This document shows, piece by piece, positions 44,191 through 53,203 of a stretch of DNA of 64,000 nt (the first letter of the stretch is position 1; the number at the start of each line of letters is the position of its first letter). The DNA is from Cellulomonas iranensis NBRC 101100 = JCM 18110 (GTDB lineage: Bacteria > Actinomycetota > Actinomycetes > Actinomycetales > Cellulomonadaceae). The DNA lies in NCBI RefSeq assembly GCF_001552375.1, contig NZ_BCRB01000005.1:1-64000 (forward strand). Direction: 5' to 3'. The position numbers and the translations under genes are program-made. A model generated the notes under the pieces. The model was not told where the DNA came from. It ran no database searches and saw only the letters and a program-made list of their open reading frames with translations.

Positions 44191-44515
44191 TCCGATCTTG
44201 GACTGTGGACAACGCGCTGACCAGCGGAACGACGCCCACGTAGTTGGGATCGTGACCGCGTTACGGGTTCCTGCTGACCACGCGCTGACCCCGGGGCGCC
44301 CGCTTCCCCTCTACCAGGCGGGCCGCGAGACGCGATGCAGCCACGGCCGGAGGGCAATGACGGGTGGGCGAGCGGCGGCGCTGCGCCACCCGGCTACCGG
44401 TTGACGACTTGAGCGCGACTAGGCGATCTTGGAGCGGTCAGCCGTGCCCCGGCACACTCAGTCCGCGCATAGCCGGGCGCGCGCACGCGAGTTGGTTCCA
44501 GACGAGCGGAAACCC
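44191..44515. other. Left end of island 1, non-coding, with GCTGACC repeats
   Basis: No gene is supported. GCTGACC motifs occur at 44216-44222, 44273-44279 and 44284-44290. The double unit at 44273-44290 (GCTGACCACGCGCTGACC) matches 51390-51407 near the other island end at 17 of 18 bases. Such repeats inside both element ends resemble integrase or excisionase arm sites. Confidence 0.5.
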
Positions 44516-47500
44516 ATGTGGATCACCAGTGAGGTGGAACTGCCGCAGGCGGTCATCGACGCGCATTCCGCGGGGCACCTGGTCTTTTTCGTTGGTGCCG
44601 GTGCATCAATGGGTCCCCCATCCAGCCTTCCATCGTTCACCGGCCTGGCTCGCGAGTTGGCGAGCATGGCGCGGATTTCTTTCGCGGACACCACAAACCT
44701 CGACACTTTCCTTGGAGAACTACCGGCCGGATTCGCCACCCACGCACATACGCGCGCTCTGATCGGCCGAGCGGGTTCGTTGCCCAACGCGACGCACACG
44801 GCGCTCGTGCGACTGGCATCTTCCACCGGGGATTTGCGCATCGTTACCACGAATTTCGACGATCACTTACTTTCCGCGGCGACCGGTGCGGGGGTGGAGG
44901 TGCGCGACACGTGGTTCGGACCCTCACTTCCCCTCGGTGACGAATTCATCGGCCTCGTCCACCTACACGGCTCGGTGCGCCGAGATCCGCGCGAGCTTGT
45001 GCTCACCGATACCGATTTTGGACGAGCGTACTTGACTCGCGGCTGGGCCACACGGTTCTTGTTGCCAATGTTCCAGGAGTACACCGTAGTATTTGTAGGA
45101 TACAGCCACGACGACCCGATCATGCGCTACCTTGCGCTCGGACTTCCGCCGCGGACGCTGCGCTTCGCCTTCACACCGCTACACCATGCGGCAGACCCAA
45201 AATGGGAGCGACTGGGCGTCGGCACGATTGGTTATCCAGTAGTTGGCGACGATCATGCCGCGCTCGTCGCGGCACTTCAGGCGTGGGACGTACGCGCCCG
45301 GATGGGTCAGACGGACCACAGATCGCGCATGAACGAAATAATCGACGCTGGCCCGGAGATGACTCCAGTCGATCGTGATTATCTTGCTGACCGGATCGCG
45401 ACTACAGATGGCGCTCGCCACTTCGCCGCGGCGGTCGAAAACGCCATCCTCGCCCACAAGTTGGCCTGGCTTCGATGGGCAGAGGACCTCTCTGGGTTTA
45501 GGTCGATCTTCACCGGTGGGCGCGGTGGCGAAGCGGAGCCAACACTTGTCAACTGGTTCTGCAGCGTCTTCATCACATCGCCCGAACTACATGGTGCGGC
45601 CTTACAGACCGTGCAGCGCCTAGGACAAGCGTTCTCGGACGCACTCTTCCGGGATGCCTGCTGGGCAGCGGACCAGCTAGGCAAGAAGGACACCGACGCC
45701 GGGCGACGCTGGAAGATGCTTCTTGCGAGCTCCATCCACGGTCACTCGGCTCCAGTGGAAACGGACTGGTTGCTGGCATATTTCTCCGGAGATCACACGG
45801 AGCACGTCTCCGTGTTGAGATCTGCGCTGCGGCCACGCTTAGCGTTGAAGCGCCGGTGGTTCCTCAGCGATGCGGAATCAGCGACCGCACTTCCGGATGC
45901 CGAAGCCCGATGGAGCACCGCGGCGGAAATCCTAGCCAGCCATGTTTTGAAATTTATCGAGGCTACTGAGCCTGGCGATCCCGCGCTCGAGAGCCTTCTT
46001 GAAGACGCCCTTAGCGCCGCATACGACTTGCTTGACGCATACTTTGGACCGAGGGAGTGGGACAGCCTGAGCTTCGGGCGTTCAGCAATTGAACCGCACC
46101 CACAGGACGAGTTCCGCGACCCTGTCGACGCCGTGATTGACGGACTGCGAGCATACGGCGAGAAGGCACTGCCCGTCCTCGCCGACTTGCCCGAGCGGTG
46201 GTGGTCACTCGGTCGGGAGCTCTTCCAGCGTCTCGCACTCCACCTCCTGGCCCGAGACCAGTCTCGCGCCCCCGATGAGAAGATTTCCTGGTTGCTGGAC
46301 AGGTCGCTGATCTACAAGATCGGCTTGAAGCATGAGGTATACCAAGTAATGCAGGCCGCCATCCCGTCGGCCTCTGCCTCAGCCCGCGATCGACTCCTGG
46401 CAGCCGTCCTTGCGGGCCCGTCGGCGTCCGAGGACATACCCGATCTCGACCGCTACGTCGCGTACGCGAAGTATAACGCCCTAGTCTGGCTCACCGGCGT
46501 CGCGCCGGAATGGCGGGATGCGGCCAGCGAGCTTGAGGCCACGCAAGAGGCAAACCCTGATTTTGCGCCTCGAGAGCATCCGGACTTCGACCGCTGGATG
46601 TCAAGCGGAACCTGGGGTGGGAAGTTCCCCATGGAGCCGGACGACTTTGTGCAGTCGTTCGAGAATGACCCGGCACATGCACTCGAAGACCTCGTTGGCC
46701 GCGAATACTCGGAGAGAGCCTTTGATCAGCCGAGATGGGAGGACGCTCTTTCTCTCATCAGCCGGGTAGCAGAGGCCCGTCCCGATGTGGGCGAACAGAT
46801 GTGGCGTCTGATCGCTGAGCGGGCCGATAAGCAAGCGCCTGACATTCGGCGAGCCCTGGCCGGGGGCTGGGCAAAAGCGGACTTGGCTACCTACGCCGAA
46901 CCGGCGGTGGCGCGAGTATCGCAGCTTGTAGGAGATGTAGATTCCGCACGCACGATCAGCCGGTTCCTCCTCGAGCAGGTGCGATCGCAGGCCGATGCCG
47001 ATGAGACACCCGCGCTCGCCGCGATGCGCGACATCGCGCTCGCGCTGTGGCATGAGCACAGCACGTCCTTCACCCACGCGCAGGATCTTGATCCCGTCTC
47101 TTTTGCGCCCCTATACCTTAACTCGTGGCCGGGGGAACTCGCGCAGTATTGGATAGGCGAGATCGACCGCCGTTGGCGGCACAACCGAGACGATTGGTCG
47201 GGCCTCAACGAACAGGAACGCGCCGCTCTTGGGCTTTTGCTTGAAGGGACCGACGATGCACTCGACGCCACGCAACCGGCCGTTGCGAGCGGGCTCTTTT
47301 TCCTGTTCGCCGCCGACCCTGATTTCGCAATCGAACGCGTCATCCCCTTGTTCTTGGAAGACGCAACGGCGAGGCGCGCTTGGTCTCCGTATCTACACCA
47401 CCCTCGATACAACGATAAGTTGCTGGGCGCCGGGCTGCTCGAGGGCGTGATTGCGGAATGGGATCGCCTTGGGGATCTTGACGACCGATTGCGAGATCAG

Positions 47501-48055
47501 TTCCTCGAGCTTGTCGCATCGATAGTCGCCGTCGCCGGGATCAGCGTCGAAGAGCGACAGGCCCTCCTAGACGGCAGCGTCCTGGCCAACGACGGCGCAC
47601 ACGCCGCAGACTTCGCGGAAGCAGCTGTTCGCCTGCTGCAGTCCGACCGCTTCGACGGAGCAGCAGTATGGGAACGTTGGCTCGGTGATCACGTGAGGGC
47701 CCGCCTCGCCGGGATTCCGCGAACAGCAGAACTGGAGGAACTCGCTCGTTGGGCTGACGCATTGCCGCATCTAGGGTCGGCAATACCGGAAGCGTCAGGC
47801 ATGCTGGGTGGACGGGGAATTGGCTTGGGCGACCGGTTCTTCGATCCCGACTTTCCCGATGGGGTGCTGCTCGAGCACGGACCGACCCTCGTCGAGCACT
47901 ACGTTGAACGAATCCGGAACTCTTCACCCACCGGCCATCTCGTTCCCCATCAGGTGCGGGATCTGATCGGCAATATGCGAGAAGTGCTCGGAAACGCCGC
48001 GGTCCAGCCCCTCGTCGCCGCGGCGACCGAGAGCGGGTTCGACAAGGACTACTGA
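44516..48055 (+). CDS. SIR2-like defence protein with long C-terminal region (DUF4020-like)
   Basis: 1,179 residues. The N-terminal 270 are a SIR2-like NAD-binding domain: FFVGAGASMG at 24-33, VTTNFDDHLL near 130, LVHLHGSV near 166 and VFVGYSHDDPIM near 208. In defence proteins such domains deplete NAD+ to stop infected cells. The remaining 900 residues are helical and resemble the SIR2_2-plus-DUF4020 architecture (for example AWSPYLHHPRYNDKLLG); they probably sense the trigger. Codon use is clearly less GC-biased than flanking genes, a sign of transfer. I start at ATG 44516 because upstream in-frame sequence is Arg-rich and unlike the fold. Confidence 0.82.
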   Translation: MWITSEVELPQAVIDAHSAGHLVFFVGAGASMGPPSSLPSFTGLARELASMARISFADTTNLDTFLGELPAGFATHAHTRALIGRAGSLPNATHTALVRLASSTGDLRIVTTNFDDHLLSAATGAGVEVRDTWFGPSLPLGDEFIGLVHLHGSVRRDPRELVLTDTDFGRAYLTRGWATRFLLPMFQEYTVVFVGYSHDDPIMRYLALGLPPRTLRFAFTPLHHAADPKWERLGVGTIGYPVVGDDHAALVAALQAWDVRARMGQTDHRSRMNEIIDAGPEMTPVDRDYLADRIATTDGARHFAAAVENAILAHKLAWLRWAEDLSGFRSIFTGGRGGEAEPTLVNWFCSVFITSPELHGAALQTVQRLGQAFSDALFRDACWAADQLGKKDTDAGRRWKMLLASSIHGHSAPVETDWLLAYFSGDHTEHVSVLRSALRPRLALKRRWFLSDAESATALPDAEARWSTAAEILASHVLKFIEATEPGDPALESLLEDALSAAYDLLDAYFGPREWDSLSFGRSAIEPHPQDEFRDPVDAVIDGLRAYGEKALPVLADLPERWWSLGRELFQRLALHLLARDQSRAPDEKISWLLDRSLIYKIGLKHEVYQVMQAAIPSASASARDRLLAAVLAGPSASEDIPDLDRYVAYAKYNALVWLTGVAPEWRDAASELEATQEANPDFAPREHPDFDRWMSSGTWGGKFPMEPDDFVQSFENDPAHALEDLVGREYSERAFDQPRWEDALSLISRVAEARPDVGEQMWRLIAERADKQAPDIRRALAGGWAKADLATYAEPAVARVSQLVGDVDSARTISRFLLEQVRSQADADETPALAAMRDIALALWHEHSTSFTHAQDLDPVSFAPLYLNSWPGELAQYWIGEIDRRWRHNRDDWSGLNEQERAALGLLLEGTDDALDATQPAVASGLFFLFAADPDFAIERVIPLFLEDATARRAWSPYLHHPRYNDKLLGAGLLEGVIAEWDRLGDLDDRLRDQFLELVASIVAVAGISVEERQALLDGSVLANDGAHAADFAEAAVRLLQSDRFDGAAVWERWLGDHVRARLAGIPRTAELEELARWADALPHLGSAIPEASGMLGGRGIGLGDRFFDPDFPDGVLLEHGPTLVEHYVERIRNSSPTGHLVPHQVRDLIGNMREVLGNAAVQPLVAAATESGFDKDY

Positions 48056-48397
48056 CCAAGGGGCACGTTCGTCGTCCTCTGGCACGGTGCGGACGTACGA
48101 GGTGGGCAACCGATTGAAACGAGCGGGGTACCCATGCAACCGGTGTCGCTTGCCCAGCTTCTGAGGAGTCGTGGTCATCCGGGGCATCTTCTACTCAGGG
48201 GATCGAGGTTGCGCCGCAGACCCTCGGAGCGCCCCGGCACCACCAACAGCGCATCGATGCAAGAAGAGTCAGGGTCCGTTATCGGCTCTGGAGGTGCCGA
48301 GGAGGGCGTCGCACGGTCAACAAGGTGGCACCGCGGCATCAGGCCGTCCGCCGCGGGCCGATCTTGAGACTCAGTGCCTTGCCGCCGATAGATAGGC
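48056..48397. other. 342-bp gap between SIR2 and NERD genes
   Basis: No supported gene, hairpin terminator or RNA. Short open frames here lack ribosome sites. TAGATA at 48390-48395 just before the NERD ATG may be a leaderless -10. Confidence 0.5.
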
Positions 48398-49282
48398 ATG
48401 ACGACCACGTCCGGCAGGGACGCCGTCAACGCGGCCAAGGTGATGCGTCTGCGCTACGCGGGCACCTGCGCAGGGTGCGGCGCAGAACTCGAGTCCGGAA
48501 CCCGCGCGGCGTACTGCAAGGCCACGAAGACCGTCCGCTGTCTCGCATGCACTGAGCCGGACGAACCAGTGCCTTCGGTGGCGCAGCCTGTGGACTCGAC
48601 GCCGGCACCCACCCTGGCTGACATCGAGACGGGGACAGCGGGCTCCTCCGCCCGACGCGAGTACGAACGTCGGTCCGCCAAGCGCGAGGCTCGCATCCGC
48701 GAGGCGCACCCTCGGCTTGGTGGCCTCATCCTCGCGCTCTCCGAGGAGCCTCAGAGCACGACAGCCTGGGCCCGCGGCGCCCGCGGCGAGGAGCTGCTGG
48801 GCGCGCGGCTGGCCGATCTGACGGGGAACGGCGTCCGTCTTCTCCACGACCGACGCATCCCGGGGACGAGGGCAAACATCGACCACATCGCCGTGGGCCC
48901 CACAGGCGCTCACGTCATTGACGCCAAGCGCTACAAGGGCCGGCCGTCACTTCGCGTCGAGGGTGGGCTGCTCCGGCCGCGCGTGGAGAAGCTCCTCGTC
49001 GGCTCCCGCGACTGCACCCGCTTGGTCGAAGGCGTCCAGGAGCAGGTCGGTCTCGTCCGGTCCGCGCTCGACGCAGCGTCGCTCACGGACGTGCCCGCAC
49101 ACGGTGCGCTGTGCTTCATCGAGGCCGACTGGCCCCTCATCGGTGGATCGTTCGTCATCGCCGACGTCGCCGTCGTGTGGCCCAACAAGCTCGCCGAGCG
49201 ACTCGTTGCACCGGGCCCGATGAGCGAGGCGGAGGTCGAGAGAACCCACCGTGCGCTGGGAAGGGCATTTCCGGCCGCATGA
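48398..49282 (+). CDS. NERD-domain nuclease-like protein with N-terminal zinc-ribbon
   Basis: 294 residues. CAGCG near residue 25 and CLAC near 48 could form a zinc ribbon. The NERD domain (about 120-260) has GARGEELLGARL, the catalytic-type stretch RIPGTRANIDHIAVGPTGAHVIDAK and RLVEGVQEQVGLVRSAL, the PD-(D/E)xK-like pattern D...D-x-K. NERD proteins are predicted DNA-processing enzymes often found in mobile or defence regions. It is inside island 1, but its GC-rich codon use is closer to the chromosome than the SIR2 gene's, so the cargo may have mixed origins. Confidence 0.85.
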   Translation: MTTTSGRDAVNAAKVMRLRYAGTCAGCGAELESGTRAAYCKATKTVRCLACTEPDEPVPSVAQPVDSTPAPTLADIETGTAGSSARREYERRSAKREARIREAHPRLGGLILALSEEPQSTTAWARGARGEELLGARLADLTGNGVRLLHDRRIPGTRANIDHIAVGPTGAHVIDAKRYKGRPSLRVEGGLLRPRVEKLLVGSRDCTRLVEGVQEQVGLVRSALDAASLTDVPAHGALCFIEADWPLIGGSFVIADVAVVWPNKLAERLVAPGPMSEAEVERTHRALGRAFPAA

Positions 49283-49313
49283 GCCGAGCGAGGCTCGTGC
49301 TACGACCGCTTCT

Positions 49314-50096
49314 CTAGCAGCCGCGGCGAACGAGTTCCGTCCACCGCGCGTGTAGAACGTCGAAGTAGGGACCGGCATCGAGCCCGTGATGGCCGAGAGA
49401 GAACCCGTCGTTCGCTTCGATCAGGACCACTCGGTCGGGTGCGACGACGCCGACGTCGAGCGCACAGCCGGCCGGAAGGTGCCCGCGCACCTCGTCGACG
49501 ACTACCTGCACCCCACTGAGGCCGGGAGCTTTACTCGGGTCGCCGTCGTAGTGCCGGACCCCGAGGATCTCTCCGTGCCGAAGGAAGACCCTGTGCTCGC
49601 TGACGATCTCGATCACGTCGGAGCACCAGACTGGGGTGGCTGAGCTGCTGACAGGCAGCGCCCGAAGGTCCAGCGGTTGTGCAACCACGCGCCCGGCGAA
49701 CCGCTTGGCGACGCCTCGGGGCTTGATGAAGACGGGCTCGCCCCGGTGCTCGAGCCCGGCGGCGACCGCGCCGAGTGTGCTCGGCCAGATCGCTCTACCG
49801 AGGGCCGTGACGGGAGCGTCGAGGTAGTCAAGCGGCTCGGGCATCGCCAGGCCGTTTCGATGCAACGCCGCCCTGATGAACGGCAACCCCCCAACGACCA
49901 GTCCCGAGCCTTCGACGGGCGCACGCCCACGCACGACCTGCCGAAGAAGCGTCTGGCGAGGCTCGAGGCCTCGCGCCATCAGGGCGTCCTCCAGACCGAC
50001 GAGGTCCTCCTCAAGCCGATTCGGGGCCGTGAGCTCGAGGACTGCGTGCGCCGCAGCATCCAGCGACGTCGAACGCTCTGCCGTGGCCTCCAGCAC
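49314..50096 (-). CDS. ATP-grasp domain protein (DUF4343-like)
   Basis: 260 residues. The ATP-grasp core is visible as GEPVFIKPRGVAKRFAGRVV (ATP-binding Lys), WCSDVIEIVSEHRVFLRHGEILG and a metal-binding end VLIEANDGFSLGHHGLD. Such proteins join a carboxylate to an amine or tag peptides using ATP; the DUF4343-type group is uncharacterised. It is convergent to the NERD gene in island 1. The start could be any of several codons near 50096. Confidence 0.75.
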   Translation of the reverse strand: MLEATAERSTSLDAAAHAVLELTAPNRLEEDLVGLEDALMARGLEPRQTLLRQVVRGRAPVEGSGLVVGGLPFIRAALHRNGLAMPEPLDYLDAPVTALGRAIWPSTLGAVAAGLEHRGEPVFIKPRGVAKRFAGRVVAQPLDLRALPVSSSATPVWCSDVIEIVSEHRVFLRHGEILGVRHYDGDPSKAPGLSGVQVVVDEVRGHLPAGCALDVGVVAPDRVVLIEANDGFSLGHHGLDAGPYFDVLHARWTELVRRGC

Positions 50097-50320
50097 GCCC
50101 GGAACTTAGCGTCCCGCCGGCCTCCAAGTGAGTCCGGGTGCCCGTGCGCGCTGAAGCTGTTGTCCGCCGCCGACTGTCACCCGCCCCGCGACCAGCGAGA
50201 TCGCACGTTGGTAGGCCGGCTGGCACACCTCTCCCGGAAAACTGTCGCGGCGGCAGGCATCTTCTCCTCCCTGCCGCACACCTGCACGTAGCGACGGGTT
50301 CGCGAAGGGAGGTGATGCGC

Positions 50321-50755
50321 GTGATGTCGATGGCAACGGCGACCAGGCACCGGGCCCTCCTTGTCATGCACGCGCTCGCGGATTGGGGCGCCCCGGAGAT
50401 TGCGGACTACGACGTGTTCCTCGAGAACTTGTCTCGGGATCTGCATCACGAGAGAGAACTCCGCCTGTGGGAAGCCCTCGCGTGCAGCTACTCAGTGGTA
50501 TGCACCTCACACGAGTTGAGTACCGAACAGAAGCGCAGTCTCCTGCGACTACTACTCGCCGCGACCTTCGGACGAGCAGAGCACACAGCCGCGGAAGCAC
50601 TCGGGGCAGAGGTGGCCGCGCGGGCGATTGATCACTTCGGCGACTGTCTGAGGCTCGCCCGCGGTGAAGTGGTGATCGGCGAGGGAGTGCTTCGGGGGCT
50701 CGTGTCGCGAGACAGCGAGGCGCCCGACCAAGCGGACGGCCAGCTCGGCGACTAG
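50321..50755 (+). CDS. Unknown helical protein in island 1
   Basis: 144 residues, mostly amphipathic helix, acidic and Leu/Ala-rich (LRLWEALACSYSVVC, RSLLRLLLAATFGRAEHTAAEAL), without signal or membrane segment. The GTG at 50321 lies eight bases after AAGGGAGG; GTG 50312 and ATG 50315 or 50324 are alternatives. I recognise no family. Confidence 0.65.
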   Translation: MMSMATATRHRALLVMHALADWGAPEIADYDVFLENLSRDLHHERELRLWEALACSYSVVCTSHELSTEQKRSLLRLLLAATFGRAEHTAAEALGAEVAARAIDHFGDCLRLARGEVVIGEGVLRGLVSRDSEAPDQADGQLGD

Positions 50756-50781
50756 CACCTCGCTTCCCCCTGCCTCATTCC

Positions 50782-51282
50782 TCACTCACGGGGCAGGGAC
50801 AAGCGGGCTCGAAGCGCAGAAAGGAAGTCGTCGTATGCGGCCTGCCAACGAGCCTCTGCGGCCTCCTGCCGCCCTGGGTCACTGACTGGGGCGGGTGGCG
50901 ACAAGAGAGCACCGGCGAGTCGGGCAAGATCGGGGGCAAGGAGCTCTATCCGCACGCGCTCAACGAGGGCGCGTGCCCGCTCCTCCTCTCGCCGGGCGAT
51001 GGACTCAACCCTTCTATCCCACGAAATCGCGGCCGCCTCCGTGTGACCCGCCTCGCGAGACGCCCTCCAGTTCTCGATCCAGTCCAGGGTGTCGGCAGCG
51101 TGACGGCGATACTCGGCAACCGCCCCGAGGTACGCGTTCGCGGTGTCAAGGAGGCGATGCTGGAGGGCCTCTCCTCGGCGTCGCGCGGCGTCCACGCGCG
51201 CGAGCTGCATACCGACGAGGTACGTGACGCCGCCGCCGACGACCACACCAAGCAGCGACGCCAGCAGCGTTCCCCAATCCAT
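50782..51282 (-). CDS. Small single-pass membrane coiled-coil protein
   Basis: 166 residues. A transmembrane segment at about 5-24 (LLASLLGVVVGGGVTYLVGM) is followed by a charged helical tail (ARVDAARRRGEALQHRLLD, VESIARREEERARALVERVRIELL) likely to be coiled coil. This shape is common in phage- or island-borne accessory proteins. It is the last gene before the tRNA att site. No function is known. Confidence 0.7.
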   Translation of the reverse strand: MDWGTLLASLLGVVVGGGVTYLVGMQLARVDAARRRGEALQHRLLDTANAYLGAVAEYRRHAADTLDWIENWRASREAGHTEAAAISWDRRVESIARREEERARALVERVRIELLAPDLARLAGALLSPPAPVSDPGRQEAAEARWQAAYDDFLSALRARLSLPRE

Positions 51283-51389
51283 GTCAACACCGTAGGGCCT
51301 CAGCACTTGGGAGCCTCGGTCGCTCGGCTCCGCCGTCCGCCAGGGTTCGTCCACGTCGTTGACAGGTCGTCCACTCCCTGAGACCAGTC

Positions 51390-51407
51390 GCTGACCACAC
51401 GCTGACC
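51390..51407. repeat. GCTGACC double unit at right end of island 1
   Basis: GCTGACCACACGCTGACC matches the left-end copy at 44273-44290 with one difference and in the same orientation. It lies 73 bp inside the right att site; the left copy lies 83 bp inside the left one. Confidence 0.7.
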
Positions 51408-51479
51408 AATGGCGGACAAATCGAACCCGTCCACCGCAGTCGGGGCGCCGACACCGCCTCTGGCCTGCGTAACACCTCG

Positions 51480-51521
51480 GTGCGCCTGGGCAGATTCGAA
51501 CTGCCGACACCCGCTTTAGGA
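51480..51521. other. Att-like site in the intact tRNA-Arg
   Basis: The 42-bp partner of 44149-44190, overlapping the 3' 40 nt of the functional tRNA gene up to the anticodon. Together the two sites define a 7.3-kb integrated element. Confidence 0.88.
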
Positions 51522-51553
51522 GAGCGGTGCTCTATCCCCTGAGCTACAGGCGC
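51482..51553 (-). tRNA. tRNA-Arg(CCU)
   Basis: 72 nt without encoded CCA. A full cloverleaf can be drawn: acceptor GCGCCTG/CAGGCGC, D-arm GCTC/GAGC, anticodon arm CCGCT-CTCCTAA-AGCGG with anticodon CCU, five-base variable loop GTGTC, T-arm GGCAG-TTCGAAT-CTGCC. It reads AGG codons. It is the integration site of island 1. Confidence 0.95.
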
Positions 51554-51941
51554 GCGGGGCCTGCGAGAAACGTGGTCGGAAACCCGGCGAGGATCGCGAC
51601 CGGCACGTCTGGGAGTGTTCTCGATGGACCCGTGCTGCGCCGGTCGGGCCGTGCGGTCCGATCGGCGCGGGTTCAGCCTACCGGTGCACGGCTCCGGGAT
51701 GCGCCGATAGCCCCTCGAGGGGGCTGGTGTCGGACGGTGTGGTTCGGGGGTGTCAGGCGGCGGGCGTTAGCGCCTGGTCGCGTTGACGCCGGCGGTGATG
51801 CCAGTCAGCGACGGCGTTGTGCGTGACCGCGAAGGACAGCATGACGAGCGCTTGGCGTTCGGCTGTGAGGGCGACCATGCGTCCTCGGTAGAGCCAGTCG
51901 TCGAGCTGGGAGTGGGATGACTCGGCGTCGTTGCGCCACCC
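51547..51941. repeat. Copy A of the tRNA 5'-flank repeat
   Basis: 395 bp, recognisably homologous to 60109-60504 in the same orientation but diverged. Positions 51648-51686 are identical to 60211-60249 over 39 bp, including TAGGCT on the minus strand (51675-51680), a possible -10. Both copies stop matching after TTGCGCCACCC; here the match is cut by an IS3-type end. Confidence 0.82.
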
Positions 51942-51945
51942 GGGG
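51753..51945 (-). pseudogene. C-terminal fragment of transposase-like gene, copy A
   Basis: About 63 codons remain, starting GWRNDAESSHSQLDDWLYRG and ending at a stop, with upstream coding sequence replaced by the IS3-type element. The NDAES-type end resembles actinobacterial transposase C-termini with a catalytic Glu, a family call from memory and therefore modest. Confidence 0.5.
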
Positions 51946-52011
51946 ACTGCCCCCGGTTCGGTTGACTCCTGGCCTGCGAGGGACGTGTTCCTCGCTGGAA
52001 GGATCAGCATC

Positions 52012-52311
52012 GTGCCTGTCGCATACCCGCCGGAGTTCCGGCGAGACGTGATCGCTGTCGCCCGGCGCGGCGAGCAGTCCCGGGCGCAGGTCGCCCGCAG
52101 CTTCGGGATCTCCGAGTCCTGCCTGGCGCGCTGGTTGGCGATCGCCGACCGGGAAGACGCCCGTGCCTCAGGCCGCCGCGAGCCCGACCCGGTGCCCGGC
52201 GGCGAGGACGAGGTCCGCGAGTTGCGTCGCCGGCTCAAGCAGGTCGAGCAGGAGAACGAGATCCTACGCCGTGCAACGGCCTACTTCGCCCGCGACATCA
52301 TCCCAAAATGA
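52012..52311 (+). CDS. IS3-family OrfA (helix-turn-helix transposase subunit)
   Basis: 99 residues: YPPEFRRDVIAVARRGEQS and VARSFGISESCLARW form the DNA-binding helix-turn-helix, and LRRRLKQVEQENEILRRA is the leucine-zipper segment. It is intact and ends AAATGA, overlapping the orfB start, as in IS3 elements. Without a working OrfB it cannot transpose alone. Confidence 0.88.
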   Translation: MPVAYPPEFRRDVIAVARRGEQSRAQVARSFGISESCLARWLAIADREDARASGRREPDPVPGGEDEVRELRRRLKQVEQENEILRRATAYFARDIIPK

Positions 52312-53160
52312 TGTACCCGCTGGTCGGTGACCTGGCCGCGGACGGCATCCCCGTCGCGGTGACCTGCCGGGTGCTCGGGTTCTCCAAGCAGGCGTACTAC
52401 GCCTGGCGTTCGCGGCCTGTGACCGACCGGGACTGGGACGACGCGCACCTGATCAACGCCGCGATCGACATCCATCACGACGACCCGGAGTTCGGGTACC
52501 GGTTCATCGCCGACGAGCTGCCCGCTCACGGCATCCGCGCCGGGCGCAACCGGGTGCACCGCCTATGCAGCACGGCATGGCTGTTGTCAGCCCACGCCAA
52601 GAAGCGCGGGAACGCCCGGCGGCCCGGCCCGCCGGTCCACGACGACCTCGTCGAGCGGGACTTCACCGCCGAGCGGCCCAACCAGCTGTGGCTCACGGAC
52701 ATCACCGAGCACCCCACCGCCGAGGGCAAGCTCTACCTCTGCGCGATCAAGGACGCGTGCACCAACCGGATCGTCTGATACTCGATCGACTCCCGGATGA
52801 CCTCGCAGCTGGCTGTCAACGCGCTGGCCAACGCCGTCGCGCTGCGCCGACCGGCCGGCACCGTGGTCCACCCAGTTCCGCTCCCATGCCTACGTCCACG
52901 CCCTGCGCGCCGCCGGGCTGACCGGGTCCATGGGCCGGGTTGGAGCCTGCGCCGACAACGCCGCGATGGAGTCGTTCTTCGCGCTGCTGCAGAAGACCGT
53001 CCTGAACCGCCGCCGCTCGTGGGCCACCCGCCAGGACCTGCGCCTGGCGATCGTCACCTGAATCGAGAAGACTTACCACCGCCGACGCCGCCAAGACCGC
53101 CTCGGACGCCTGACGCCCATCGAGTACGAGACACTGCTCCAAGCCGCTTACGCGGCATGA
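52308..53160 (+). pseudogene. IS3-family OrfB transposase, inactivated
   Basis: The N-terminal half reads well to ACTNRIV, then hits an in-frame TGA at 52776-52778 where Gly is expected. At about 52869 a small deletion removes the conserved SDRGSQ (second catalytic Asp) and shifts frame; the last part (DNAAMESFFALLQK, third catalytic Glu) continues in another frame and holds a further TGA at 53059-53061 where Trp is expected. The first catalytic Asp is present in LWLTDITEH. It is clearly dead. Confidence 0.9.
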
Positions 53161-53203
53161 ACGCCCCTACCGAAACGGGTCAACCGGAGTCGGGGCAGTC
53201 CCC

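Larger units (their letters stand above)
51942..53203 (+). mobile_element. Degenerate IS3-family insertion sequence
   Basis: Terminal inverted repeats GGGGACTGCCCC (51942-51953) and GGGGCAGTCCCC (53192-53203) enclose 1,262 bp with orfA and a broken orfB, typical IS3 size and layout. No matching target duplication is visible at the ends, so one flank has probably rearranged since insertion. Confidence 0.82.
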
